Part shown: in pieces, positions 8,551-18,782 of the stretch
How the letters are laid out: each line of letters opens with the position of its first letter
Position numbering within the stretch: the first letter of the stretch is position 1
Origin: Granulicella arctica
Lineage (GTDB): Bacteria > Acidobacteriota > Terriglobia > Terriglobales > Acidobacteriaceae
Assembly (NCBI RefSeq): GCF_025685605.1
Contig: NZ_JAGTUT010000001.1
Span: forward strand, 1,054,001-1,118,000
Direction of reading: 5' to 3'
DNA: 64,000 nucleotides
The notes under the pieces: model-generated
Databases searched by the model: none
Told to the model about the DNA's origin: nothing
Seen by the model: the letters and a program-made list of their open reading frames with translations, nothing else
Translations under genes and position numbers: made by a program

Positions 8551-9465
8551 ATGAAAACTGTCGGGAACAATATCTGGGAAGAGTTGGGCCGCCGCGAGGC
8601 GATGATCCGGAACGAGTATGCCAAGAAACGGATCGCCCTGAAGCCGGGACAAGGCTTGGCCCTAGCACTCGAGGAGTCAAACGCCCTCGCTGCAAATCTG
8701 AAGTCGACAAAGTCTGCGTCGGACGCCGCAGTCCAGGAAGCCGTTCAGGCGCTTCATGTGATTTATTCAATCGCGGACAGCATCGAGCTTTGTCTCAATT
8801 CGGGGTTGGACATCACCCGTCAGCTCTCCCAGATGGCTACCGGCACAACGGATTTTGGTACACCTACCCGAAAGAACAGTCGCATCTACTTCAAAGACTT
8901 TGAGTACGAGTTGTTTATCGCCTCGTGTCTCATCCGGCGAGGTCTGAAGCCTGAGTTTCTCGAAGACCGGAGTGATCCAATAGGAGAGATGAGCGTCGAG
9001 GGCATCTTGATCGAGTGCAAGCATCCGAACTCGACCGGGCAGATTGAAGACAACATCTCCAAATTCGCCCGGAATCTGCGAGCGGCCGGCAAGTTCGGCA
9101 TCTTCGCGATCGCCGTAGAGGATGCACATCACTTGGGCGACCACGGGACTTTCGCGACGGTGCTGGACCATCACGTTTGGCTAGAGGCAAAAAGAGACGA
9201 GATGGAATCTGTCGGATTGGGGATAGTCACGTTCGCCTCGAAGTTCGAGAACATACTTGGACTGATCCACACTCAGAGCATTGTGCAGATAGTTGGCGGT
9301 AACACTGGCATGTCGCGTCTTGGTAATTCGCTGCTCTTTGAGCGGCCGGCGCAGGATCTGACGACGGCGAGGATGATTGCCGAGGTATTTAATCCGCATC
9401 CCGTCATTTATTCGCAGGAGGACGCGGGCTTGATCGGCCATGGACCCCCGGCCACCCAGGTGTGA
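8551..9465 (+). CDS. PD-(D/E)XK nuclease-like protein, 304 residues
   Basis: The middle of the protein reads DFEYELFIASCLIRRG...EGILIECKHPN: an acidic helix (Glu118/Glu120), a following acidic residue (Asp142) and the ExK motif Glu155-Cys-Lys157 ahead of a polar strand end. This spacing fits the restriction-endonuclease fold. The first 100 residues are helical and the last 130 residues have no known motif. A good ribosome-binding site (AGGGAG) precedes ATG 8551. It is divergent from the antitoxin gene, sharing a 167-base intergenic region, and ends 74 bases from the DUF4062 gene in tail-to-tail orientation. A nuclease role in host defence is inferred from motif and context. Confidence 0.65.
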   Translation: MKTVGNNIWEELGRREAMIRNEYAKKRIALKPGQGLALALEESNALAANLKSTKSASDAAVQEAVQALHVIYSIADSIELCLNSGLDITRQLSQMATGTTDFGTPTRKNSRIYFKDFEYELFIASCLIRRGLKPEFLEDRSDPIGEMSVEGILIECKHPNSTGQIEDNISKFARNLRAAGKFGIFAIAVEDAHHLGDHGTFATVLDHHVWLEAKRDEMESVGLGIVTFASKFENILGLIHTQSIVQIVGGNTGMSRLGNSLLFERPAQDLTTARMIAEVFNPHPVIYSQEDAGLIGHGPPATQV

Positions 9466-9538
9466 AAGGGCTGAGGGTGGCAGCGTGTCCGCTACCACGG
9501 TTCACCGCAGTAATTGCGACGGCTGGGAAGCCCTCGCT

Positions 9539-10942
9539 CTATTTTGATCCCTTGCCGCTATGGTTGAGGTTTCTCCGCAAGCGCTCAATCAGCGATGGGA
9601 GTGACATTCGAAGATCAGACACAATCATCTCAAGAGCCGCGCTGCCGATGTTTGGGCTCAGCCCTGAGGCCACCATATCAGCCCAGCTGCTGATCCGGTT
9701 GTATGTGGTCTTCAGGTCGGACAGAAGATCCGAGGGCAATGAAAGTTTGTTGCGATTTTCCAACCATTCTCTGCTTGATGGGCGGCGATAGGTATCTCCA
9801 GTCCTGGGTCGAGACGCGCAGTCGAAGTTGTCCTCAAGCTCCGAAATCAGATCCGCCAGCATGAGCGAACTCGGTGACTGCGGCTCTACGGTCGGTTGAG
9901 TTACGGTGGAGCGTGAACCGATCTGGCCCCGGACATCGGCAACGATCTTGGGCAGATGCCTCGTCAGGTGATTCCGAAGTGCGGTGGCGTCCTCGAAGTC
10001 GAAATACAGAGTGTCTTTTTGTCGATCCACTTTGTAACGGGCGAGTGCTGCGAGCTGGTCTCGGTCTGCGCTACGCGGCACATCGGCAGTCGAAAAGTAG
10101 AGCGCAACATACTTGCCGGCCGCTCGAAACTCTTCGATCTCTTCGATCGTTCCCGACTGGGCCTTGTCGGTGGGTGTACCTAGTTTGTAGCCGAAAATTC
10201 CTATAAGGATGTCGCCGGAATCTACGATCTGCCGATTGATAAGGGATTGTGGATGATCACCTGATGCAGGATAGGCATGGCTCTCCCACCGAACTGGGTG
10301 CAACATCACTCCCGTGCTCGCCAAATGAGAGGCGTTCCAGTCTAGGATGACTCTTTCAACCACGTCCCTCTCTTCCACAACATCTGATGGCGACGCGATG
10401 AGAATGTTTAATAATTCAGCGGAACGTCTCGTAAGCTTGCCCTCCATATCGATTCGCGTGGAACCGTCTCTGGTCTTAGCTTCGTTTGAAAATGCTTCAT
10501 GCTCGCGAACCATGATATTTAACTCGCGTCGCGCGTTGGCTGCAGCCGCCGTCATCCGTAGGTCGGCCTCTTGCGCCAGAACATTGACGACGGCTCCTGC
10601 TCGTTGCTGGTGGAATGCTGTACGCAGATTCCGGACCTGAGATTGCGCAAGCCCTTCAACCTTGGGCAGAATGAATCCGATGTCTTTCTGATCGAGGTGC
10701 CCTTTGGAGCGCTTCACTAGATCGACCCAAATCTCAAAAAAGCGTTGAACTAACCGCTCCGCACCCTCCATTTGTGCCCGACCGATCGCAGCTTCTTGCT
10801 GGCCACTCCGGCCCCCTGAGGCACCGGAGCGGGCTGCATATTCGTTTTGCATCTCTCGAACGCGGTCACGAGTCTGGACCGAGATAGACTCCATCTCTTT
10901 GCCGAACTTCAGCGTCGCAATCTTATCGAGGTCTTCGTACAT
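9539..10942 (-). CDS. DUF4062 (TIR/deoxyribosyltransferase-like) protein
   Basis: A 467-residue protein. Residues about 175-320 show the DUF4062 signature: LLNILIASPSDVVEERD at the first strand, then the loop HPVRWESHAYP, SLINRQIVDSGDILIGIFGYKLGTPT, and SGTIEEIEEF. DUF4062 is regarded as a TIR-like or nucleotide-hydrolase-like effector fold found in bacterial conflict systems. The N-terminal 170 residues are helical and could oligomerise; the C-terminal 140 residues are unassigned. It is transcribed divergently from the giant nuclease-STAND gene across 272 bases, so the two may share control. Start at ATG 10942; no strong ribosome-binding site decides between this and later starts. Confidence 0.7.
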   Translation of the reverse strand: MYEDLDKIATLKFGKEMESISVQTRDRVREMQNEYAARSGASGGRSGQQEAAIGRAQMEGAERLVQRFFEIWVDLVKRSKGHLDQKDIGFILPKVEGLAQSQVRNLRTAFHQQRAGAVVNVLAQEADLRMTAAAANARRELNIMVREHEAFSNEAKTRDGSTRIDMEGKLTRRSAELLNILIASPSDVVEERDVVERVILDWNASHLASTGVMLHPVRWESHAYPASGDHPQSLINRQIVDSGDILIGIFGYKLGTPTDKAQSGTIEEIEEFRAAGKYVALYFSTADVPRSADRDQLAALARYKVDRQKDTLYFDFEDATALRNHLTRHLPKIVADVRGQIGSRSTVTQPTVEPQSPSSLMLADLISELEDNFDCASRPRTGDTYRRPSSREWLENRNKLSLPSDLLSDLKTTYNRISSWADMVASGLSPNIGSAALEMIVSDLRMSLPSLIERLRRNLNHSGKGSK

Positions 10943-11214
10943 TGCAAGTGCAGGCTGACTTGATCTCCGTCATCTCATTGTAAGTTGTAACTGTGTTGTC
11001 TTGGTCATTTCCAGCCGTCCAACGGCAGTTTGAGCTTGCCCGGGTGGACGTATTCCAATCAACCGACGCGGAAGCTATGAAGCTATATTCGGCGCGGTGA
11101 GCCAATACCTCTGAGGATAAATCGATCCCGGCGATAAATCCTTTCGGTCACTTTCCCGGGGCACAGAGTCGCTCTGGACTCAACCTTTACGGTCGTGATT
11201 GAGATAATCAATAT

Positions 11215-14200
11215 ATGACCAGCCCAGCATCCAGCGGACCTGCGGGTTCACTTTTCGAGGGACAGGTAGGAGGAAGTTACCTCCTGTCGCTGCTGCTAGA
11301 CGTTGATGCTCGGGGTGTACCGGGCTGCAGGATTCATCAGATCCAGTTTCAACGTGCGGACGAGAGCAATCCGCTCGACGATGTCATCGTCAAAGCTCAC
11401 GATAAAGCGGGCCGCGCGGCGACACTCGAAGTACAGGTTAAACGGAGCATTACTTTTGCTCCCAAAGATCCGGTGTTTCGCAAAGTCACGGGGCAGATCA
11501 AGGAGGCCACAGATGAGCCAGGGTTCTGGAGCAGTAATCATCAGCTTGCAATCGCAATAGCGCGCACGACAGAAAGGATTGAAAAATCCTATCAGGACGT
11601 TCTGACTTGGGCCCGCAACTTCGAATCATCAGCTGCGTTCCATGCACGTCTGGCTCGTCCTGGCGCGGGCAACGACCCCATGAGCACGTTCGTCGAAACC
11701 TTCCGCAACAACCTCCGGGAGTGCGGCGGGGATAGCGATGACGAGTTCATCTGGCAGCTGCTCCGGAGACTCCAGATTCTGGTCTTCGACTTCACAGCCA
11801 TTGGATCTGCCTCGGTCGAGCTGATGCAGGAACGCGCGGTCCGAGCGCTCCATCCTTCCCATGCGGATCAAGCAGGCAATCTCTGGACGACTCTGACCAA
11901 ACTCTCGCTCGAGACCGCGGCCAGTGGCGGCGAGATCTCTCGAGAGGCACTGGTCGAGGAGTTGCAGAAGAACTACTCTCTCGCCGCTCGACGCGTGAAT
12001 TTCCAGGCATTGGACAAATTGGCCGAAGACTCTGAATTGGCCCTCAGCGACATCGAGGATCGCGTCTCAGGTGTCAGGTTGCAGCGTGAGAAACGGGTAG
12101 AAGCAGTACGCAATGCTCTCGAGTCAAAGCGCTATGTTGAGATCCGCGGCGACTCCGGTGTGGGTAAATCTGGGATACTGCGGCACTTAGCGGAGGAACT
12201 CGGGGCCGAGGCCCCCGTTCTTATCTTCAGTCCTATTCGGACCACTCCTGGCGGCTGGGGGAAGTTTCGGGACTCGATCGGCTACGACGGAACCTGCCGG
12301 GAACTACTGACAGATCTGTCGCTGAGTGGTTCTGCGGTGCTTTTCATCGACAATCTGGACTTCTTCAGCCCGGAGGCAAAGTCCACCGTCAACGATTTCG
12401 TGCGCATCGCCACATCCATTGCCGGGATCAGCGTCATCGCCACAGCCCGCACGGAATTTGGGCTTGTCGAGCCAAATTGGCTATCAAAAGAAAGCCTCGC
12501 CGCCCTTGGACAAGCACCAACCGTGTTTATCCCCGACCTCGACGAAGCCGAAGTGGATGAACTGCGTGCAGGAGCGAATCGACTTTCGCAACTGCTCTCC
12601 GATTCCCACCCTGCGAAACCAATCGTGCGCAATCTGTTCAGGTTGTCACGGCTTGTGAATCGCGACGAAGCTCAACCGTGGCCCGCAACCGAAGCCGAGA
12701 TGGCAAGACAGTGGTGGAGCGATGGGGATGGGCGAGCGGACAGCTTGCTGCGGGACCGGCGCCGCGTGCTTTACCGCATGGCCGAGCACTATCTCGTGTC
12801 GATCGAACCTTATCACTCACGAAGCGAGCTCGCTGCCGCACTCGATAGTCTCATCAAGAGTGGGACTCTCCGCGAGTTGCGGCTTGACAGCGTAACGTTT
12901 CGACACGATGTCTTGCGGGAATGGGCGGTAGGCAGCCTGCTATCGGAGTCACCGGAGCTGATCCCGAAGCTGCCCCTTGAAAAGAGAGCTCCGTTGGATC
13001 TCGACCGTGGTGTGGAACTCGCCGCTCGGCTGGCGATCGAGAACGCCTCGGATGCGGCAGCCTGGCTAGCGATCCTCGGCCCGGTGAGTCAACGTCCAAC
13101 TCACCAAACTTGGCGCCGAGCTGTGCTTCTTTCCCTCGTGCGATCGGAGATCTCGATCCGCCTGATACGGACTTCAGCCGCTGTTCTTCTCGCTGAAGAT
13201 GCCTTCCTGCTCCGTGACCTAATCCGTTACGTCCTGGCCGTGGAGTTCGAGTCGTTCGGCAGGCGCGCCAAGGCGCGCGGTCTCGAGGTACCCGCAGGCG
13301 CCTCGCAGCTCCGGGTACCTCGCAACTCATCTCCGATGTATCTCATCATGGGCCTGCTGGTGATCCATCAGTACATACCGGCCATCGCCATCCCGGAAGT
13401 CGCTAAACTCTATAGCTCGTACTTGATGGGAACATGGGGTGGCGACGGTCTTGCACCACTGATCCTGCCCAAGATCTACGAGTGGCTACTGGCGATCGAT
13501 CAAGAAAACGAAGCGAATCCATATGGCTTCGTCAATCGCATCTTCGACGGCAAACTGCAGGAGCATCAGCTCAAAGTTCTCGAGGGTGAGCTGCGCACAT
13601 CCCTCGTTTTCTTTTGTGACAGGACCCCGCAGCTCGCAGCCGACTATCTCACGTCGTTTCATGGTCGAGTTCGCTCTCGTGACACCAGGCGTTCCATCTT
13701 GGAATTCCGCGGTAAGCTGGCGGAGGTTGCTCCCAAAGAACTTGTCGACTTTACGATCGAGACCCTCATCCCACCGACTCCACGCCGGAGAGACCGAAGC
13801 GGTCTATTTCCAGAGAGACCATTCGAGAACGCGGATATCGGGTTTCAGCCAGCGTCACCAGCCCAGGGCCCCTTCTTGGAGCTGTTGGTTGCGTCTCCTG
13901 AACAAGGCCTGAGACTCGTCCGTCATCTCGTCGAATACGAAGTCCGCTTCTACCGGGCCAACACACAAGATGCGCACGCGATTCCGATCCTCTTTAGCGA
14001 GCAAAACAATACCTTCCCCTGGCAGGATTTCTACTACTGGTCACGAGACTACGGAAACGCATCTGCAACGATTGTCTCAGCATTGATGGCGCTCGAGGCC
14101 TGGGCGCACAAACGCATCGATGAAGGGGAGACGGTGGAAGACGTCCTGGCGGATATTCTTGCGACACCCTCCATGTCATGCGCTGTGTTGCTGGTGGCGA

Positions 14201-16311
14201 TCGACGTAGTGCTTTCGCACTGGCCAGAGTCTGCCGAGGCCGCGATACCACTGTTCGCGAGTCCGGAACTATTGTGCCTGGAGATGACGCGGGACCGCCA
14301 TGACAATACCGTGGTTCCGGATTTTCTGGGCCTTAAGGAGATCCAGAAAGAACCGATCGGCCGTGCCACTCTTGAGAGCCTCAAGCAGAGAACTTCGCGT
14401 CGGACAAATCTATACAAAGTGCTCTCGCAATATACCTTCGGCCCGAAGGAAGCCAATCTAAGATTGCGGTCGTTACTGCAGCGAGCCGCCGAGCGCCTTG
14501 GGCCACCAGAAGTAAAGTCGGATCTTGGGGATCCTCGCCAGATGGTCCGGCATGCGCTGAACACCCTTAGCTCCGAAAACTGGGCCAATGCGTCGTTGCC
14601 CCAGCCCAACGGCGAAGACCGTCCCGTCATCGTCTACCAGGAGCCTCCCGCTGAGGCTGCCCAGATGGAGCCCATTCGCAGCAAGGCGAGACCTAGGCTT
14701 GCCGAAAGCTCCCTCTGCATAGAGATTCAAGCCAAGCTGGCGAGCACTACTCCCTGCACACCCGAGTTCATCGAGCAGGCTATAGCCTGGGCCGATCGGC
14801 ACGTTTCTGTACTGGACCGGATCGACGAATTCGACACGAGCGGGGAACGCTCCTCCACCACGGAGTCCGTCGTGGTCACAGCGTGGCTCATCGCGCGGGA
14901 CGGCACGAACGATCTCATCAGGGAACGCGGGGACTGGATGCGCACCGTCTTTATAAAAGCGTTTGCGGGCAACGACGAGCCGAGCTTCATGATGCGGAGT
15001 GGTTTGTCGATGAACCCTCGGGCCATCGCATTCGTCGGCCAGACCCTACTCCTATATAAAGACAAGCGCGATGGCGATTTCAGGCTTCTTCTTCACTTCG
15101 TCGTTCGCAGCGGATACGCTGCCGCGCACGGCTTTGGAGTCACCATCCATGCGCTCACAACGATCCATGAGCACTTTGTGCCCGCCATCCTCCGCTGCGC
15201 CTTCCTGTCTGCTGTAATGCTCGACTACGGATGGCGTTTGACGGACGAACAGAAACAAGTGCGCGCGAGAGAGCATCAAGCAGTTCTGGATGCGGGAGTG
15301 AACGAAATCGCTAATTGGCTGGAAGGATCGTCGTCCGAGCCCGCGTGGCCGGTCTTTCCGCTTGGGCGTAATGATGAATCCGACGATCAGGAGGAAGAGG
15401 CACCGCGTCCGGCAGTCCATGTGAATTGGCAGTCCGCAGCTCTTTGGTTGAAGCAGGCAAAGCCGCAGTTTGATCCATCAAAGTTTGGTTGGCCGACTGA
15501 GATTGTGGCGACCTATCGCAACTGGACCCGCGATGAGAATGGCGCAGGCACTGACGACAAAGATAACAGCGACAAGTCGCCCCAAGAGTGGAACGAAGTG
15601 TACTTCGACCTTGAATCACGTTGCCTCAGCGAACAGAGTCCCATGCAGTTGGACACCACGCTTGAAAGTCTTCTCTCTCGTCTGCCGGACAACACACTTT
15701 GCTCCTGCGTCTCCGAACTCCTGGTGAGCGTAGACCGTGCCTACTTCGAGCGAAACGCTTTGACAGCAGCTCAAGCCGCACATATCCGCGCCAATCTGAT
15801 TCAACGCGTGCAGACCACAAAGCTTTACGGTTGGAACAAGGATCGCGACGAGCTCAGCGTCACCATGTACCTTGCGCCCGCACTGGCGACAATCGCGTTC
15901 AACGATCGCGGCTTCAGACAGTCGAAGTGCTATCTGCCGACCTCCTTCATCGAGAAGGCAGACGTCTTTCTACCGATTCTTGAGACCTTCTTGCGAGACT
16001 GCACCTCGCCCTACCTCGGACTCATGTACCTCAACTTCATGGAGGTCGCTCCTCGACCCGAGCACGCATCGTTCATCGCGACCTGTTCCGGTATCTGGTT
16101 AGACCGTTTCCCTGACAGCGATCGTTTTTGGATTGAGTGGCAGTTTGGTGTAAGAATTTGCACGCTCTTGATCTCGATCTTCCAGCAAGCACCCGAGGCG
16201 TTCAACGATACGGTCATACCCGAGGTCGAACATATCCTGAGCAAGCTCGTGAGTCTCGGAGTTCCACAGGCCTACGAACTGGAGCAGATGATCTACTATG
16301 GTCAGATCTGA
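11215..16311 (+). CDS. 1,698-residue nuclease-STAND NTPase, Avs-like antiphage candidate
   Basis: The N-terminus (1-80) has a restriction-nuclease layout: FEGQVGG with Glu15, PLDDVIV with Asp55/Asp56, then QVKR with Gln74 and Lys76, matching the D...QxK site of Cap4/Mrr-like nucleases. A STAND-type NTPase follows with Walker A GDSGVGKS near residues 312-319 and Walker B VLFIDNLDFF near 375-384. The remaining 1,200 residues are helical with no clear enzyme motif, as expected of a sensor domain. This order (nuclease, STAND NTPase, long C-terminus) and size match Avs-type proteins, which cleave DNA after recognising a phage protein. The ATG at 11215 lacks an obvious Shine-Dalgarno sequence. The whole frame is intact. 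Exact subfamily is unknown. Confidence 0.78.
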   Translation: MTSPASSGPAGSLFEGQVGGSYLLSLLLDVDARGVPGCRIHQIQFQRADESNPLDDVIVKAHDKAGRAATLEVQVKRSITFAPKDPVFRKVTGQIKEATDEPGFWSSNHQLAIAIARTTERIEKSYQDVLTWARNFESSAAFHARLARPGAGNDPMSTFVETFRNNLRECGGDSDDEFIWQLLRRLQILVFDFTAIGSASVELMQERAVRALHPSHADQAGNLWTTLTKLSLETAASGGEISREALVEELQKNYSLAARRVNFQALDKLAEDSELALSDIEDRVSGVRLQREKRVEAVRNALESKRYVEIRGDSGVGKSGILRHLAEELGAEAPVLIFSPIRTTPGGWGKFRDSIGYDGTCRELLTDLSLSGSAVLFIDNLDFFSPEAKSTVNDFVRIATSIAGISVIATARTEFGLVEPNWLSKESLAALGQAPTVFIPDLDEAEVDELRAGANRLSQLLSDSHPAKPIVRNLFRLSRLVNRDEAQPWPATEAEMARQWWSDGDGRADSLLRDRRRVLYRMAEHYLVSIEPYHSRSELAAALDSLIKSGTLRELRLDSVTFRHDVLREWAVGSLLSESPELIPKLPLEKRAPLDLDRGVELAARLAIENASDAAAWLAILGPVSQRPTHQTWRRAVLLSLVRSEISIRLIRTSAAVLLAEDAFLLRDLIRYVLAVEFESFGRRAKARGLEVPAGASQLRVPRNSSPMYLIMGLLVIHQYIPAIAIPEVAKLYSSYLMGTWGGDGLAPLILPKIYEWLLAIDQENEANPYGFVNRIFDGKLQEHQLKVLEGELRTSLVFFCDRTPQLAADYLTSFHGRVRSRDTRRSILEFRGKLAEVAPKELVDFTIETLIPPTPRRRDRSGLFPERPFENADIGFQPASPAQGPFLELLVASPEQGLRLVRHLVEYEVRFYRANTQDAHAIPILFSEQNNTFPWQDFYYWSRDYGNASATIVSALMALEAWAHKRIDEGETVEDVLADILATPSMSCAVLLVAIDVVLSHWPESAEAAIPLFASPELLCLEMTRDRHDNTVVPDFLGLKEIQKEPIGRATLESLKQRTSRRTNLYKVLSQYTFGPKEANLRLRSLLQRAAERLGPPEVKSDLGDPRQMVRHALNTLSSENWANASLPQPNGEDRPVIVYQEPPAEAAQMEPIRSKARPRLAESSLCIEIQAKLASTTPCTPEFIEQAIAWADRHVSVLDRIDEFDTSGERSSTTESVVVTAWLIARDGTNDLIRERGDWMRTVFIKAFAGNDEPSFMMRSGLSMNPRAIAFVGQTLLLYKDKRDGDFRLLLHFVVRSGYAAAHGFGVTIHALTTIHEHFVPAILRCAFLSAVMLDYGWRLTDEQKQVRAREHQAVLDAGVNEIANWLEGSSSEPAWPVFPLGRNDESDDQEEEAPRPAVHVNWQSAALWLKQAKPQFDPSKFGWPTEIVATYRNWTRDENGAGTDDKDNSDKSPQEWNEVYFDLESRCLSEQSPMQLDTTLESLLSRLPDNTLCSCVSELLVSVDRAYFERNALTAAQAAHIRANLIQRVQTTKLYGWNKDRDELSVTMYLAPALATIAFNDRGFRQSKCYLPTSFIEKADVFLPILETFLRDCTSPYLGLMYLNFMEVAPRPEHASFIATCSGIWLDRFPDSDRFWIEWQFGVRICTLLISIFQQAPEAFNDTVIPEVEHILSKLVSLGVPQAYELEQMIYYGQI

Positions 16312-16342
16312 GCATCGGGATTTGGAGGAACGCCGCTTGTGC

Positions 16343-16875
16343 CTACTGAACTCCGCTACAATCCCCGCCGATATGCTGCGAAGATGGGCCTGCACTGTAA
16401 GAAATCTCAAGCCCCGGACGTACTGAAACGATGTACTCGACGTGCTCAGTGCGGCTCAGTCCAGCCTTGATGCTCCAGGCCTGAACCTCGCCTGCTGGGG
16501 TACTCTCTCGATGCTGGTCGATGACATTGATGTAGAACGCACCTAGGCCGAATCGTACTGGTAGGTGGGCAGAGTTAGATCCGTACCTGCTGTGAGCGGC
16601 AACGACGCAAGCGTCAGACCCCAAAGATTACCGTCCCAGACAGGTCCACTCAGTTCAACCTCGATCGGCTTCTTCGTCGCTCCGACCGTCTTCCAACCGG
16701 AGATGTGCCGATCGCTATACTTCAGATGAACATGTGGAGAACCATCGCGATCCGTGTCCAGTTGAATGGGGCGTAGATCGTGTGCGCGTAGAAGAAAGCG
16801 ATCCCGCATGTCGAACTTGCGGCGATCGTATGTGGTATCGCGAAGTCGGCTTCTCGGCAGTAATTCGCCTAGTCG
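16343..16875 (-). pseudogene. frameshifted C-terminal fragment of an unknown (possibly DUF3108-like) protein
   Basis: Two overlapping minus-strand frames read as one protein with a shift near 16550-16560. The first (about 16875 to 16545) contains RDTTYDRRKFDMRDRF and WKTVGATKKPIEVEL...TLASLPLTAG; the second (to stop 16343) continues RFGLGAFYINVIDQ...GEVQAWSIKAGL and WIEYI-like ends. The pattern of variable strands ending in a G-E-x-A-W stretch resembles DUF3108-type beta proteins, but this is a weak guess. The N-terminus is missing; an in-frame stop occurs just before the group II intron border at 16905. Confidence 0.5.
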
Positions 16876-18058
16876 TTCTCAACTGGTGACAACAGGCCAA
16901 TGCAGTGCGCCGGGATAAACCGGCATGAAGCAGGGAATGAAAGAGTCCTACGAGAAAGGAGTAGCGAACCGCTCGGCCCCGAGTTTTGCGTTGCACACCG
17001 CGAGGTATGTGGCGAAGCGTAAACAGGGGTACAGGTGGGCTGGGTATTGAGCTCCGAAAACTGGCAATCAGGACGCTGACGCTTTTGCATTGGCGGAAGG
17101 CAACACGGGCGGGAGCGATATTGCGAGTTCCTGTCCGGTCCTGCGTAGTCGTAGACCCCAGACACGCCTGGAAGCTTCATGCACGAGAACCGGGAGACCT
17201 CGGAGACGCCTGCTGCCAACCAGCAGCAGGCCGGCGGGTGAAGGCTTAGGCCGCAATACCCGCATGAACGTCGCCGAGGAGTCGGACAGCGGCATAGTAC
17301 CTATGAGTCATTCGAACAAAATCGAGCAGTCGATGGCGGAGAGTGAGGAGGGAAGGCCGCTGATCAAGGAGAACATCCATCAGTCCAGCACGCGCCCGAC
17401 ACAGAGCGGGGTTTGCGTGTCACAGGGGCTGGCGGGTGTGCGGAAAGCAGCAAGGGAACACAAGGAGATGAAGTTCACCTCTCTGCTTCACCATGTCACG
17501 GTCGATCTGCTAAGGAGCAGCTTCGGTTCTCTGAAACGCAGGGCTGCACCCGGCGTAGATGGGGTGACGTGGCAGGAGTATGAATCCGGGCTGGAAGGTC
17601 GGCTTGCCGATCTGCACAGCCGGGTGCATCGCGGTTCGTATCGGGCGCTTCCATCGAGAAGGGTCTACATCGAGAAAGGCGACGGACGGAAGCGTCCGCT
17701 CGGGATCGCCGCACTGGAAGACAAGATCGTCCAGCACGCAGTGGTCACCATCCTCAACAACATCTATGAGGAGGACTTCCTCGGCTTCTCGTATGGTTTT
17801 CGTCCTGGGCGCAGCCAGCATAAGGCGCTGGATGCGTTGTCATACGCGCTCGTGAAAAGGAAGGTGAACTACGTTCTTGATGCCGACATCCAAGGCTTCT
17901 TCGATAACCTCGACAAAGCGTGGATGATCAAGTTCGTCGAGCATCGCGTCGCCGACCGCCGCATCCTGCGTCTGATCCAGAAATGGCTCAAGGCCGGGGT
18001 GATGGAGGACGGGAAATGGTCGGACACGGAGACAGGTACTCCGCAGGGATCGGTGATC

Positions 18059-18083
18059 ACGCCCCTTACACAAAAGGTAATTT
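18059..18083 (+). repeat. left terminal inverted repeat of the serine-recombinase element
   Basis: A 25-base terminal repeat that reads ACGCCCCTTACACAAAAGGT then AATTT. It is an exact reverse complement of 20259-20283. Confidence 0.9.
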
Positions 18084-18167
18084 CGAGTTTGACCATGTGG
18101 TGGAGGGGTGGCGAACTAGCTACCTAGTACTAGATCTCCGTCTTAAAAGGTAATACGTTTAAGACGT

Positions 18168-18496
18168 ATGGCGCGATCGACCAAAGCGAACAAGGCTCGG
18201 CAGCTGAATGCCGCGTACGCCCTGTTGCAGCGCAATATCCCGCTGCCCGATGCGATGCAACGGCTGTCCCGCGGGTTCGACCTCTCAGAGCGACAAGCTT
18301 ACCGGTATCTGAAGGAAGCAGCGCAGCTGCACCGGCCCGTCGAAGTTGGCGAAGTTACGGTCTCGATTACGCTCAAGCTTCCGGTAGGGACGGCACTCTT
18401 CTGCGGGCTTATGCGGGAAGAAGTGGTCTGACGATCGGAGCGATCGTGACGCTTGCGTTAGCAGCGTTTCTAAGTACGCGGAGAAGGCATGGCTAA
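18168..18496 (+). pseudogene. small helix-turn-helix-like accessory gene of the element, frameshifted
   Basis: Starting at ATG 18168, the product has LSERQAYRYLKEAAQL, a likely helix-turn-helix, then VTVSITLKLPVGT. The frame then ends prematurely at 18431, but shifting by one base near 18392 gives a natural continuation: TLLRAYAGRSGLTIGAIV, then LALAAFLSTRRRHG with stop at 18496. The intact product would be about 109 residues. It probably is a regulator or accessory factor of the downstream recombinase. The shift may be a real mutation, a sequencing error or programmed. A second small frame starts at ATG 18489, overlapping by 8 bases, with LNYSFDRLHDSKLAQAYSLL. Confidence 0.55.
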
Positions 18497-18782
18497 GGCC
18501 CGCGCCAGACGCGGGCCACCTCAAGTTCTCCTTAACTATTCGTTTGATCGTTTGCACGATTCGAAGCTCGCCCAGGCCTATAGCCTCCTGGTGCCCGTTA
18601 GGGAACGACCCGTCAGCGACAACGTAAAGGAGTGCAGTTATGAGGATGGCAGCCATCTATGCGCGAGTATCATCCGAGCAGCAGCGGGAAGCGAACACGA
18701 TATCGAGCCAGACGGCATCGCTGCTCGAGTTCGCCAGGAGTCACGATCTGGAGGTCCCGAAAGAGTGGGTCTTCGAAGATGA
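18489..18782 (+). CDS. possible second small accessory frame of the element
   Basis: The frame starts at ATG 18489, overlapping the end of the repaired upstream small gene (ATGGCTAA), and begins MAKARARRGPPQVLLNYSFD. The first 45 residues look protein-like and share the tight coupling expected in an operon. The later part runs 140 bases into the start of the serine recombinase in another frame and is less convincing, so the native stop may have been lost or the frame may be spurious. No function can be assigned. Confidence 0.3.
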   Translation: MAKARARRGPPQVLLNYSFDRLHDSKLAQAYSLLVPVRERPVSDNVKECSYEDGSHLCASIIRAAAGSEHDIEPDGIAARVRQESRSGGPERVGLRR

